Source: Hybos culiciformis (Eukaryota; Arthropoda; Insecta; Diptera; Hybotidae). Taken from it: 64,000 bases of DNA. The stretch covers positions 101,784,533 through 101,848,532 of the forward strand of contig OZ023273.1 of the NCBI GenBank assembly GCA_964007475.1, read 5' to 3'. The first letter of the stretch is position 1. Each line of letters begins with the position of its first letter. The position numbers and the translations under genes were made by a program. This document shows positions 42,721-55,801 of the stretch, piece by piece. A model generated the notes under the pieces. The model was not told the origin of the DNA. It saw nothing but the letters and a program-made list of their open reading frames with translations, and searched no databases.

Positions 42721-43236
42721 AATGATTCTATTAATTTTTTAGTTTTTAAAATTTCTATATTTTTATATGCTTGTATCGAGAATGTAACATTTACTAACAA
42801 ATGCTAAATTATCATATTTCTTTTTAGATTCCCAGAACATATTTGGTGGAATACCTATTTTATAAACTTTTGTATATTAATTTAGATACGCTACAGTAAA
42901 TAGCCATAATGTAAACAAAGCATTAGTATTTTAAAGTCTAAGATTTATTGATAAATAATAAAATTAAATTAGTGAATTCAATTGTTATTAATATACCTAG
43001 TTATAATGTAACGGTTTTTTTTTTTATTTTAAGTTAATTACTTTTGTAATGATCTTTTATATAATTAAAATGTTGCCAGTATTAGTTCTAATAAGGCATT
43101 TGCATGGTGCACATATAACAACAAATTCTGAACTATTTCTTTTCTGTATTAAGTAACTAGTTTTATTATAATGAATTGCTTATTTTTTAATAATGATCAA
43201 TCTTAAATAAATGAATTAAATAAAAAAAAAATAAAA
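42721..43236 (+). other. 3' UTR and A-rich tail of LINE fragment E
   Basis: AT-rich non-coding DNA follows the ORF2 stop and ends in a run of A and AATAAA-like repeats at about 43203-43240, after which the sequence character changes. Confidence 0.5.
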
Positions 43237-43333
43237 AAAATGTACGGCGCAAAAAATTTTACTGCGCAAATTTACGGCGGCAGAAATGTTACTGAAAACT
43301 TATGGTCATTTAAAATGAATAGTTTTTTCGTGT

Positions 43334-43410
43334 ATCGGGCGAAGGCTGCCGCCTTCCTCGAACTCCCTAGGGCACTTTTTTTTTCTTTTTTTTTCTTGGC
43401 GTGAGCTCGA
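43334..43410. repeat. Dispersed repeat end shared with 46565-46625
   Basis: Both places read ggctgccgcc, then a proline-codon-like C-rich stretch, ccctagg and ttcttggcg. The match is imperfect and short, and suggests two copies of one repeat family. Confidence 0.5.
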
Positions 43411-43429
43411 TTCTCAATTTTTTACATTT

Positions 43430-43660
43430 GCGCCCGGCTAACGAAGAAGTACCAAAGTTAGTTTGCAGACAAAAAAGGTCAGTTTGCAAACATTATATTT
43501 TTAAAAAGTTGGCAATACAAATTTAAAAATAAACAGGATAAAAAAGAGTTTGTTTACATATCTTTTTTTTTTTAAGTGTCAAAAATTAGAGTATGTACGG
43601 GTTTCGTTAAGGTGGCCTTAGGAATTAACTTTTGCAGACAAGTGCAGATACGGTATAAGG
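43430..43660 (+). repeat. Dispersed repeat, opposite-direction copy of 22985-23175
   Basis: It contains cccggctaacgaagaagtacc-like sequence, ggtcagtttgc and aagtgcagatacgg in the same order as the complement of the copy near 23 kb. It lacks the 13 bp tandem array of that copy. Confidence 0.55.
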
Positions 43661-43755
43661 CAAGATTAAATACAATCAAAAAGCATGTATATAAAGAGGA
43701 AACAGTTCTATACAATTTTGAAAGTTCTAAAAGCTTTTGTGAGAGTGGAATTCTC

Positions 43756-43948
43756 AAAAAAAACACACGAAGCAGTCATAGAACTGCCGACAGAAGTTTA
43801 TACTTAAAAGATTTAAACTATGAAATAATATTTTAATTTACATTTTGTACTGAGCAGCCCATCATTTGTAGCCACTGTTATTTCATAGTTTAAATCTTTA
43901 AGTATAAACTTCTGTAGGCAGTTCTATGACTGCTTCGTGTGTTTTTTT
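43756..43948. repeat. Inverted repeat, arms about 72 bp
   Basis: The left arm 43756-43829 (containing cacacgaagcagtcatagaa) pairs with the right arm 43878-43948 almost completely. The loop is about 48 bp. It directly adjoins the 107 bp satellite, so the right arm may be part of the satellite's original element. Confidence 0.85.
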
Positions 43949-43952
43949 GTAT

Positions 43953-45215
43953 ATTTTGCGCCGGCACGACCTAACCGTAGCTCCCTGCCCAAAAATTTTT
44001 CGGCAGATAATCTTAATTTCACCGGAGCTACCTATTTAAAAAAAAAAAAAATGTTTCGTATATTTTGCTCCGGCACGACCTAACCGTAGCTCCCTGCCCA
44101 AAAATTTTTTTGTAGGTAATATTAATTTCACTGGAGCTACCCATTTTGAAAAAAAAAATGTTTTTCGTATATTTTGCGCCGGCACGCCCTAACCAAAGCT
44201 CCCTACCCAAAAAATTTTTTCAGGTAATATTAATTTCACCGAAGCTACCTATTTTGGAAAAAAAAATTTTTGTGTATTTTGTGCCGGCACGACCTAACCG
44301 TACCTTCCTGCCCAAAAATTTTTCGACTGGTAATCTTAATTTCACCGGAGGGAGCTTCCTATTTAAAAAAATTTTTTTTCGTATATTTTGCTCCGGCACG
44401 ACCTAACCGTAGCTCCCCACCCAAAATTTTTTTTCAGGTAATATTAATTTCACCGGAGCTAACTATTTTGAAAACAAAAATGTTTTCGTATATTTTGCTC
44501 CGGCACGACCTAACCGTAGCTCCCCACCCAAAAATTTTTTTCAGGTAATATTAATTTCACCGGAGCTACCTATTTTGAAAAAAAAAAAATTTTCGTATAT
44601 TTTGCGTCGGCACGACCTAACCGTACCTCCCCACCCAAAAATTTTTTTTCAGGTAAATTTCACCGGAGCTACCTATTTTGAAAAAAAAAATTTTTTCTTG
44701 TATTTGGCTCCGGCACGACCTAACCGTAACTCCCCACCCAAAATTTTTTTTCAGGTAATATTAATTTCACCGGAGCTACCTATTTTGAAAAAAAAAATTT
44801 TCATATATTTTGCGTCGGCACGACCTAACCGTACCTCCCTGCCCAAAAATTTTTCGGCTGGTAATCTTAATTTCACCGGAGCTACCTATTTAAAAAAAAA
44901 AAAAAAAAATGCGTATATTTTGCTCCGGCACGACCTAACCGTAACTCCCCACCCAAAATTTTTTTTCAGGTAATCTTAATTTCACCGGAGCTACCCATTT
45001 AAAAAAAAAAAATTTTCGTTTTGCTCCGGCACGACCTAACCGTAGCTCCCCACCCAAAAATTTTTTTTCAGGTAATATTAATTTCACCGGAGCTACCTAT
45101 TTTAAAAATTTTTTTTTCGTATATTTTGCTCCGGTACGACCTAACCGTAGCTCCCCACCCAAAAATTTTTTTTCAGGTAATATTAATTTCACCGGAGCTA
45201 CCTATTTTGAAAAAA
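43953..45215. repeat. Satellite array, about 12 units of about 107 bp
   Basis: Each unit contains tccggcacgacctaaccgta, a run of the type cccaaaaatttttttt, caggtaatattaatttcacc and ggagctacctatttt followed by an A run. Units start near 43961, 44070, 44178, 44283, 44393, 44501, 44609, 44709, 44815, 44924, 45024 and 45131. Units differ mainly in the A and T run lengths. Open frames across it are shadows of the repeat. Confidence 0.92.
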
Positions 45216-45455
45216 AATTTTGTTTTAAATAATTTGTAAACGAAAGATTTTTAAAATTAATTTGAATTTAAATTTTTCGCGCCAAGTTATTTTGTTTTTA
45301 TAAATAACAAATTATTATTAAAGTACCTATTTTGAAAAAAAAAAAAAATTTTTAGTTTTAAATAATTTGTGAACGAAAAATTTTTAAAAAAATTTGAATT
45401 TAAATTTGTCGCGGCAAATTATTTTGTTTTTATAAATGACAAATGATTATTGAGT
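45200..45455. repeat. Tandem duplication, about 126 bp unit
   Basis: Two copies begin with cctattttgaaaaaaa (near 45200 and 45326). They continue gttttaaataatttgt-aacgaaa, gaatttaaattt and attttgtttttataaa. They follow the satellite and share its cctattttg end, so they may be its degenerate edge. Confidence 0.7.
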
Positions 45456-46427
45456 GGACCACTAATTTTTTTGAGTATTGAAACGTCAAAAACCATGTCA
45501 GTTCGAATTCGATTTCGAATGTCGAATGAGTAGAATGAAAATGAATTTTTACCCCCTACAGAATTACTCAATTATATCATACAACGCGCCTAAAGAAGTA
45601 TAAACTTCAAAAAAAAAAAGCTCATGGGGTTGTGATATGGATTTTTTGTTTCACTATTTTAATTCTTTTTTTTGTATGGGACTAATTCCTCTTTATATAC
45701 ATGCTTTTTGATACAATCACATTATTTAAAGGTTGCATTAAATTTTTTCTAAGCTGTTGCAATCTGCAAAACATTTTAGAAACCATCATTCTGTTCACGC
45801 GATTATTTTTTTTAACCAGCTTTAATTTTGTTGTTTATTTTTTTATTTTCTTTTTGTAATTGGAATTGACTTTAATAAATTTTAAAGATAAATAAAGTGG
45901 CGGACAAAAGTGGTCCACCGAGTCCATTCATAAAACCACAAATCTAAGATGATTTTTGAAGGTGAGCCCCCTTTTTGGAGATATGGCCTGCCAAAGTTTT
46001 TAAATTCTAGCAAGGATGATACTATACGTATATAGTTTCGGAATTCAATTTAATTCTATTTTTTAAATTGAAAGAAAATTCTTGAATCACAATTTTACTA
46101 TGTTTCCATGATCGGGAACCAGAGTTGAGCTTTCTTTGAGTTAAAAAATTGCATATTAAAAAGGATGCATGTCAGTAGTACAATTACCAATTGTATAATT
46201 TTTTTGTACCATTTGTATAATCCAAAATACCACTTGTACAATTTAAAATTTAATTGGACATCTGGTTTTTTGGATTGTACAAGTGGTAAAAAGATTCCAC
46301 TTGTACAATTGACCACTTGTACAGAGAAAAACCATTAGTATCATTAGTGAAAAACCACTAGTGCCAGTTGTACAATTTTTGACCACTTGTACAATCTATA
46401 TTTTATAGAAAATTAACGGCTACATGA

Positions 46428-47103
46428 CATAACCGCGAATGTCATAACCGCGAAAAATGTGTGTTATAACCGCGAAATAAAAAATATATTTAATCATTTC
46501 GCGGTTATAACTTTCTTTTTCACCCGATTTGACCTATTTAATGTGGAAAAAGCGTTTCAGGGAACGGGGGACGGCTGCCGCCTCCCCGAATCCCCTAGGT
46601 TTTTTTTCTTGGCGCGCTTCGCGCGAAGTGAATTGGACACGGTAGCGGTCACTCATTATGCACAACAGCTTTTTCAAACATTTTGCTTAGTTCAGCGTTA
46701 CCAACTTAGGGGTTTTCCCCCTAGATTTAGGGGTTTTTTTTTGTTGACAGAGGGATTTTTAGGGGGTAATTTGTTTCAGGGGTTTTTTTAGGGGTATGAT
46801 GTATGATCTTAAAAGTGAAGATTTAGATGACATTTGTAATATTTTTGATTGCATTTCATAAGATACCTTATCTGCTAATTTTATTATAAATAAATAATTT
46901 TATTAAACCACATAATTTACGATGTGCGTTATATATTTTTCTTCAAGCATCTATTTGAAATCCTCATAGGTATATAAGTATAGCTGTTATAATATCTATA
47001 AAAAAAAATTTAGGGGTTTTTTAGGGGGAAATTTTATTTTTTTAGGGGGAAACATTTGAAAAGGTTGGTAACCCTGGCTTAGTTTTTCACGGTTATAACT
47101 TTG
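46428..47103. mobile_element. TIR-like element with ataaccgcgaa ends
   Basis: At the left, cataaccgcgaa is repeated three times (46428-46475) and faces tcgcggttataac (46498). At the right, ttttcacggttataac ends near 47098. It sits within the TGTACAA array and contains a hAT element. Its exact ends and class are unknown. Confidence 0.5.
46693..47076. mobile_element. Non-autonomous hAT-type element
   Basis: The 384 bp element has terminal inverted repeats cagcgttaccaac (left) and cagggttaccaac (right, inward), 12 of 13 matching. It is flanked by a perfect 8 bp duplication gcttagtt (46685-46692 and 47077-47084). The interior is rich in taggggtttttt and contains no transposase frame. Confidence 0.88.
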
Positions 47104-47560
47104 CCATAGAGATTGTTCAACTGGTCAAAAATTGTACAAGTGGTTATTTTCAAAAAACATATATTGTACAACTGGTCAAATATTGTACAAGTGGTTAATT
47201 TAAAAAAAATAAATATTGTGCACCTGGTACATCATTGTACAAGGGGTTAATTTGAGAAAAAAGGGATTGTACAACTGGTATAAAATGTACAAGTGAGGAA
47301 AACTGGATTGTACAAGTGATAAATTTGTCTGTACAGTTGGATAAATCAATTGTACAACTAGTAAATTGTACAACTGGTCAATTGTACAACCGGACTATTT
47401 TTTACCACATATACAGAGAAAAATACCAGTTTTTTTTTTTTCTCCATACAAATTTAAAAATTGTACAACTGGTAATTGTTCAAGTGGCACTCACCCATTA
47501 AAAATTACTTGAACGAAATCTCAACTCTGTTTCAACTCGAACATGGAAAATGGTTTATAC

Positions 47561-47735
47561 CCTTCCTGCACGGAAATTCAAAGCCTTCAAACTGTAAAGC
47601 GACATAGTATGTACTTTGAAGTCTTCCTTCCGGTTCTTGGGTTTTTTATATCACGAAAGACGAAAGAGAGCTGAAAGTAAGACTTCTTTCGCAAATACCG
47701 ATATTAAGAAGACTGTTATTAGTGCAAAAATGCCA
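47561..47735 (-). repeat. Dispersed repeat upstream of Rpn11
   Basis: Its complement contains cagtcttcttaatatcggta followed by tttgcgaaag. This matches, in the opposite direction, the element at 61428-61777 (cagtcttaatatcggctcttgcgaaag-like). Both also share the region around tactttg and tcgcttt. It ends about 380 bp before the Rpn11 start codon. Confidence 0.65.
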
Positions 47736-48107
47736 AAAATAGGAAACAAGATTATATTTCTAATTAAATATTTTCGTGCACAAATTTTTCTTTACTCGCT
47801 CTACTTAGCTGCGTTACAAAAAAATTTTACATACTATTCCTATTCGCGCCGATTTTTAAACTTTTTTTTCATTCACTATTCACTTTGTTCTCGTGCAACT
47901 GACACATCTTGTCGGCTTTCGCTACTGTAGCAATCTGTCTGTGACTTGCTGTTTTTTAAAAAAGAAAAGTTATTGTCGTGCTTTCTTGTTTAGTTGTTGC
48001 AAACTATTATTTTTTTAATTAAAAGAAAAATTTAAGAATTTTATAATTTAATAATTAAAAGAAAATTAATTTTTTTTTTATATTGGTTCAATTAAAATTT
48101 TTACTAA

Positions 48108-49245
<1,138 letters not shown>

Positions 49246-49281
49246 GTTATTTTAAGTTAATTGACAGGAAAAGTTGGTCTT

Positions 49282-49304
49282 AATAAATCAAGTTTTGTAA
49301 TAAA
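49282..49304 (+). terminator. Polyadenylation signals of Rpn11
   Basis: Two AATAAA hexamers (49282-49287 and 49299-49304) lie 37-59 bp after the stop codon. This is a normal place for the 3' end signal of a short 3' UTR. Confidence 0.6.
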
Positions 49305-51056
49305 TTCTTTTGATGATTTGAAAACGAATGACAATGTTTTAATGAGGAGTTGGTATTGAAATATTCTATAAGTGCAAGATGATGACTAGATATGTTACAA
49401 TAGATTTCGATATTTTCTGGGATTTTTTTTTTACAAATTTTTGATAGAATATATTTCAAAATTTACAGTGAGAAACTTTACCATGTTTTGTATCCCATTT
49501 CAAGCCTTTCAAATTAATTTAAATTTTACAAAATCTAAGAAGATTATAATTTATATATCTTAGAATTATTTTGGGTCACTAAACATTTAAAAAAGGGAAG
49601 AAAAGAAAATAAGCAAGTAAAATTAAAGTAAAATAACAGTTCCATCCATTTAAATGTCAATTTGATTTATTGAAAGTTTTTTTTTAATTTCATAGTCACT
49701 TCGCCAGTAATATTCATCCTGAGAAAAATATAATTAGAACCAAGTTTTAAAAGATCAATTTTACCTCCACTTTAATTAAAATATGATTTATCAGTGGTAA
49801 TAAAATATTTTTTATTTCAAAAAAATTATGATAATTTTTTATACATTTAAAAATCAATAATATTAAATTGAAATAATCTTATCTCTTTAAAAATATTTTT
49901 AAAAATAATATGAAAATAATACTTACAAAAAAAAAATTATGAAATAAGTTTGTAAAAACATTTTTGTTTGAAAATAAATATTTCTTAACATTAATTTAGT
50001 TTCTTTTCTAAGTTTATTATGCGTACAATATAATTTTCTTCTAGGCTTTGTATAATTTTTTTTTATAGAAATTTAAAGGAAATATATTTTTACAGAATAA
50101 ATACGAAAATAGTGATTAATTTTCCTATTTGTATTTGTCGTATAAACAAGAAAGTTTCATCTGAGTATAATAAATTAATTTTATTATTAGCACCTTTAAT
50201 TATTGACATACAACAAAAACTGACTATATGAACTTCTTCTATTTTAGAGGCCAGCCTCCACAAATGAATTTACTTATTAAGTTTACATTCAAGAGAGATT
50301 TCTTGGTTATATATTTTTTATTTAAAATATAACGACAAATTATCTTGAGTTTTATTATTGATTGGTAATATTAGTTATTGTATTTTCTAAATTTTATTAC
50401 TTAATTATTTTTCAACTTTATATAATAAAGTCAAGACTTTCTACAAGTAGCACATATAGTCATTTTAATTGTATTATTTTCCACTTAACTTGTTGTGAAA
50501 TAGTAAATATATATTAAAAATTGTCATAATATGAATAAAATGTTAAGAGCTCTTGATTTAGAAAACGTAAAAGAAATAAGGACGTAATGAAAGAAAAAAA
50601 ACTTTACCAGAATGATAAAATCCTCGAGAGTTTTTTTTAGGAAAACGAATGATCAACAACGCTCATTTTTTAATTTGATCTCATCAGGATTAACAGTTTA
50701 ACTCGAAATTCGACAATATTGATTTTAAATGTTATGGACATATACAGAAGAAATTGATTATGCTTGAAGAGGAGAATTAATCAAAATATTTCTTTCGATA
50801 TCAAAAAACTGCTCTCGAAAAATTATCCATATTAAAGTTGAAGTAATTTGATAATAATAAATTTTATTTCTTGAAAAAAAATATTCGAAAAACTGAAAAA
50901 TTATAATAAAACCTCATCAAAATTCTTTGATATTTATTATTTTTAGATGTCATTTTAAGAAATAATGATTTTTAAATTATTTAAATTTGTTGGTCATAAA
51001 GTTGTTATTGCAATCAAAACATAATTTAATTACAATTAAAATATAATGATTAAATC
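49305..51056. other. AT-rich spacer between convergent genes
   Basis: No coding frame, RNA gene or clear element seen. It separates the 3' ends of Rpn11 and the transporter gene and probably contains the 3' UTR of the latter. Confidence 0.5.
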
Positions 51057-52234
51057 TTATACAACATTTTCCATTTCTAAATCTGTATCTTGATCATCTA
51101 ATAAATTACGATTTACTTCTTTCAAATTTTTCCTATTACTCAATGCATCAAATTTACCAATATTAACAACAGGACTTTGTGAATATAAATAAATTGCTAA
51201 TGATACAACAAATATAGAGAGAATCGTGTTTAAATAAATTGGTATAGAAAATAATAAAAACGATAAAATTGCAGTAAATATTAATTCCAATGCTGAAGCA
51301 AAGGTTTTTAAAATTGAATTCATATATTTTAAGAAAAAACTTGTTACAATCCCTATTGCTGCATTGTTAATAATTATTATTAATACATTGAAACGTAATA
51401 TTTGTTGCAATTTCGTTACAGAAAATGCGTTAAGTAAATTTCCTTGAAATAATAAAATCACAGCGTTGCATAAAATTGAATCTAAATACATGAACACATT
51501 TTGAATGAAAATATTTACATTAGAGCCTTTATCTTTTAATAAATATTCATTATATACACCAGCTAAGCATGAACTTATTGTTTGGGCTAATATTAAAATG
51601 GCACTTAATGAAAAATCAAAACCTTTCATATTTTTATTCATTATACCACTATCATCAGTTTTTTGTCCAGAATATATTGTTTCATTTTTATTAATGATAG
51701 TTGTTGACGATATAATTTCATCACCAAAATGTAATTGCTTTATCATACAACCAACTGTTAGTAATAGTAGAGAAATCCATTGTCGTTGGTTTAAATATTT
51801 TTTAAAAATTATCTAAAAAAAATATGAAAATGTTATTAAAAATAATATCTATAGATTGAGTATTATACAATATAATAATCTTGAACAATAATGATTTAGT
51901 TGAAAAAACATGAAATGCTTATTATAAATTAACAATAATATTTTGAAATAAATATATTTAACTAAGGAATTAATGAATTCATATTTTTAATGAAAAAAAG
52001 AGTCTAATACAAATCATTATTCATTATTTTACAACTTAATAAATTACCTGGAATAGTATTCCCGTCATGACAACTCGTAATTGAAGTAATAAATAATAAG
52101 TTGTTGGATCAAATGTTGACAAATTAACAAATGCTAAATTATTATAAAGGCAATACAATAAAGCAGGTATAAAATAAAGACCTAATACTTTGGAATCTTT
52201 TTTCAAATTTTTCATCAACGAAATAAATGTATTG
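51057..52234 (-). CDS. senju: SLC35A-type nucleotide-sugar transporter, C-terminal exons (senju-like)
   Basis: Two minus-strand exons are visible, 52234-52048 and 51812-51057 (stop 51057-51059), joined in phase 0 and giving the last 313 residues. The first visible exon starts in phase (one base completing a codon after AG), so N-terminal exons are missing. The sequence LYFIPALLYCLYNNLAFVNL followed by FDPTTYYLLLQLRVVMTGIL is the hallmark of this Golgi multi-pass family. It continues IIFKKYLNQRQWISLLLLTVGC, then GVYNEYLLKD, FIQNVFMYLDSI and FLKYMNSILKTFASALEL. These are also conserved transporter segments. The tail is acidic with a possible dileucine motif (NRNLLDDQDT). By family it carries a UDP-sugar (UDP-galactose for senju) into the Golgi. 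The name senju is from memory; another SLC35A member is possible. Confidence 0.8.
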
Positions 52235-54803
52235 CTGTAAATTTATAATAACAATTAAATTCAAGAAACTATTAAAATTCAAAGATAAAAAAAAAAGTGT
52301 AAAAAAAATTATTAAAGGAAATTGATGTTCCGCTCCGCAGTTTTATGGCAAAATTTTAATTTCTTATATCCAATGAGAAATGCTGAAAGCTTGCCCCCGA
52401 AACGATTTTTTTTGCATTCATTGTTTTTAATCTGATAATACAAAAAATTGGCTTCATTGTTTTACCAAATTAGTTACTTAAAAGAAGTTTTTGAAACTTG
52501 CAATTCCATGGACTATTTTCATTATATCTCTATTCATTTGGTTCATTCGCCACTTAAAACTTTTTTACCACAACTTTTAAAGTTGCAGACTTGTAAAAAT
52601 TCAATTACTTTGGTATTGAGTAATAACATAAATTAAGTATTAAAGTTTTATACTGTAGAACAAAATACTGTGCCCACTACTTCACTTAGAAAAGTTAATT
52701 TTTTAGTTCATTATAAAAAAGTAGAGATTTATTGACTTTTGCCTTGATTAAAGTAAACATTTTAAACTTAATTAATTGTGAGTAAATAAAAAAATTAACT
52801 CTTTGCGAACGTACTAACTTTTTTAAACAAAAATTTGTATTACACTAGAAATCTCATAATACTTAATTTATGGTAATAGTAATGATAATTGTATTAATAA
52901 AACGAAATTGTATTTAGAAAACTATTGATTACAAAGTATTTGTATTCAAAAAGGAATCAATAATTTTGTCAAAGAGGAATTGTAAATCAGTTGAAATTAA
53001 ACTAAATCTTTTAAAATGTGTAGGAAACAGGGGTAAGTCCGTAAAGCAAAAATGAAATAACATCTAAAAAACATTACGCTATAGGATTTAGAAGTCCATT
53101 ATGGCATTGAGACCAATGGCAATAAATCAGGACGCGCAAATATATATATATACAATTACTTTGTAATCTATACTTTTTCGAATACAATTTCTTTTTGAGA
53201 AAATATGATAACTTTTTGAATACAATTACTTTGTAACCAATACTTTTCTAAATACAATTTCATTTTCAGAAAAGTATTTTTTTTTAAATACAATTACTTG
53301 TAATCATAATCAATACTTTTCTAAATACTAGGTATTCCTTTTTAAGAATAGTCTTGATTACTTTTTCTAATACAATTACTTTGCATTTGAATATCGAAAG
53401 CATTTGAATTTTTACAACATAGGCTTAAAGATGATATTCTACGATTTTAAAATCTGTCGTTAGATGCCACAACTGGTCAATAGTCGAAATTATTTTCTTG
53501 CAAAAGTTTTTTTTATGTTTCAGTGGATTTCGTTCGATCAACACTTAATAAATATATAAATGTAATACTCCAAAAAAAATATTTAAAAGGTACTTGAGCA
53601 AATTCCTGTTTTTTAATTACAAACTTTAAAAAAATCAATAATAGCCTTACTCTTTACAGTATAATCCTGTTGAGATTATCAATTTTAAACATTCGGTTAA
53701 TAAAACAACTGTTACTGTGTCATACTTATATAAATTATGTTCATCTTGAGATGCGGTGACTAAAATGCCTAAAAAGACAACAAGAAAGTTAAAAGTTAAC
53801 TTAAAACCCAAATAAATCTTTGTGGACCACTACAACATAAGGATGATGAAAATAATGATCAATTCAATGAGTGGTAGATAGTAGACCTATTCTTGTATTC
53901 AATATTTTGTTAAAAAGATATTGATTTGATTAATCAAGGCTACCACAACTTATTTTTGAACTCTACAAATCACATGCAATTAGATTCACAATTAAATTTA
54001 GTAAGCTTGGCAGTTGCTTTTCGCAATCGAATATAAAATAAAAAGCAGTTAGAGTAGTTAGATACATACTCCTAGACCTAGTTTTAGTTTAAGTTTTTTA
54101 ATGGTTGCTGGAATTTACCTTGGCTGACAAATAATGACATGTAACAAATGAAAATAAATAAACTTATTTTCGATGGAAATAATTCTGTCCAACTGATACC
54201 CATTTTTGGTTAAATTTACAAAATTATTTTATTTTCTTATCGGTCGATTTTTTAAGTTCCTTGATTTTAAGTGTATTATAAAAAAAATATATATTTAATC
54301 AGAATTCACAATTATTGCATTAAAGCAGGAAGTCAAATTTAATCAATTTTTTTCGAATTTCTAAAAACATTATTATACATTTATGTAAATTTTAACTAAG
54401 TTTCAAATAATTTTATTCTTTTCCTTATTTTAATAGGTAGATATTATTTTTTAATTAAAATTCCAAAAAATCATATTAATTTAATTTTTTCTTCATTCAA
54501 AATAAAAACAAAAATTAAGCTAAACAAAACCAAAATAAGAAAATAATATATATATAATATTACTGGTGGTTTACTAGAAAAAGATAAGTAATGAAAAACG
54601 TCAAAACAAAACCTTAAATTATAAATATTTTTGTATAATGGAAGTGTTCCCGTTGTTTACAATTTAAAAATAATATTCCATTTTATTTCAAAAAAGTGGA
54701 AAGTTCCACTTCTTGAGTGCTTTCCAGTGGAGCTGGTACAAGTTTTGAAAAAGGGTGCTGCAAAACATAAAAACCTCATTTTTTAATTATAAAAATTTTA
54801 TGA
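52235..54803. other. Intron or upstream DNA of the transporter gene
   Basis: I searched the minus strand for the expected N-terminal exon (motifs like GILVTAS or TVVLLTE) and did not find it. The stretch is AT-rich with a degenerate repeat at 53150-53390. The missing exons may lie beyond the element cluster or outside the window. Confidence 0.45.
53150..53390. repeat. Degenerate tandem repeat
   Basis: Three to four irregular copies of aatacaattactttgtaa followed by caatacttttctaaatac, with spacing of 60-80 bp. A related complement (tgattacaaagtatttgta) occurs at about 52926. Confidence 0.6.
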
Positions 54804-54811
54804 TATATACC

Positions 54812-55294
54812 TAGGCTTACCAGATAAAAATTTCTAAAAAAACGTACCCACAAAAATTTAAGTGCATAAAAAAGAAAACAAAATGTAGGTAAATGTTATA
54901 TAATTGAATTTCATTTTATAAAAAAAAAATGAATTAAATATAGCACCATTGCGAAATATTTTTATAAATATGACAGAACCCTTTAAATAAACAAATGGGT
55001 AATTCTATCCTTCAAACAAAAACGCTGCATAATAAACGAGCCAGCAGTATAATATAAACGAAAGTGTGTTCGTAATACGAAAATGGTAAATTTATGTTTT
55101 CCTTTTCGGGTATTTATTATCTTTTTCGGTTTAAATTACAACAATTTTTAAAAATTTGTTTCAACTTTAAAAATAATCAGTAAAAAACGTACCTTTGGGT
55201 ACGTTTTCACAAATTTCGGGTATAACGTACATTCTAATTTTGTAAGCCAAAATAACGTACGGTACGTTTAAATAACGTACACCTGGCAAGCCTA
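54812..55294. mobile_element. Non-autonomous hAT-type element
   Basis: The 483 bp element has terminal inverted repeats taggcttaccag (left) and taggcttgccag (right, inward), 11 of 12 matching. It is flanked by a perfect 8 bp duplication tatatacc (54804-54811 and 55295-55302). The right end has several gtacg/cgtac words (aacgtacggtacg). The ends resemble those of the element at 55802-56586 (tagggttaccag). Confidence 0.88.
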
Positions 55295-55801
55295 TATATA
55301 CCCATACACATAGTGCTTCACCCTTAAAAAAATTTAAAAATTTCAAATTCTGAATTTCAAATTCCTAATGTATTTTGTTAGTGTAATTTAATGTCAAAAA
55401 AAAGTTTTCGGGTGAACACTTTTTTTCACTTTTTTTCATAAATTTCAAGTCAATCTATACAGGTTGCGTAATAGTGAACAAAAATATGTGTGAGCTTCAT
55501 CCTCATAAGCTCACGAAAGAAGTTTAACTTCTTTATTTACTTGCAAATATTTATTTGGCTACGGACTCTGACTGATTTACTTTTGTAAGTGGAAGAGGGG
55601 GCTAAATTTTTTCTTACGAAATTTGTGTGTAATCATTTATTCTTTTTTACGTACCAAATTTGAATGAAATCGGACGAACTTTAGAAGTCGCTGGGTAGGA
55701 TCAATCAATATTTTGTTACAAAATTTATGTGTTTAATCGTTTCCTCTTTTTATTTACCAAATTTGAATAAAATCACACGAACTTTAGAAGTCCGCCCTAG
55801 G

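Larger units (their letters stand above)
46165..47490. repeat. Array of TGTACAA-centred motifs, split by another element
   Basis: The word ttgtacaactggt or its complement accacttgtacaatt occurs more than twenty times at irregular spacing and in both directions at 46165-46400 and 47105-47490. The middle is occupied by the element at 46428-47103. TGTACA is palindromic, so every copy can pair with every other. Confidence 0.75.

Noticed and set aside
43953..45215. CRISPR-like regular repeats
   Set aside because: Units are adjacent without unique spacers and the DNA is clearly eukaryotic.
44146..45239. Series of plus-strand frames with LRHDLTV and RPNRSS motifs
   Set aside because: They follow the 107 bp satellite and break at unit boundaries.
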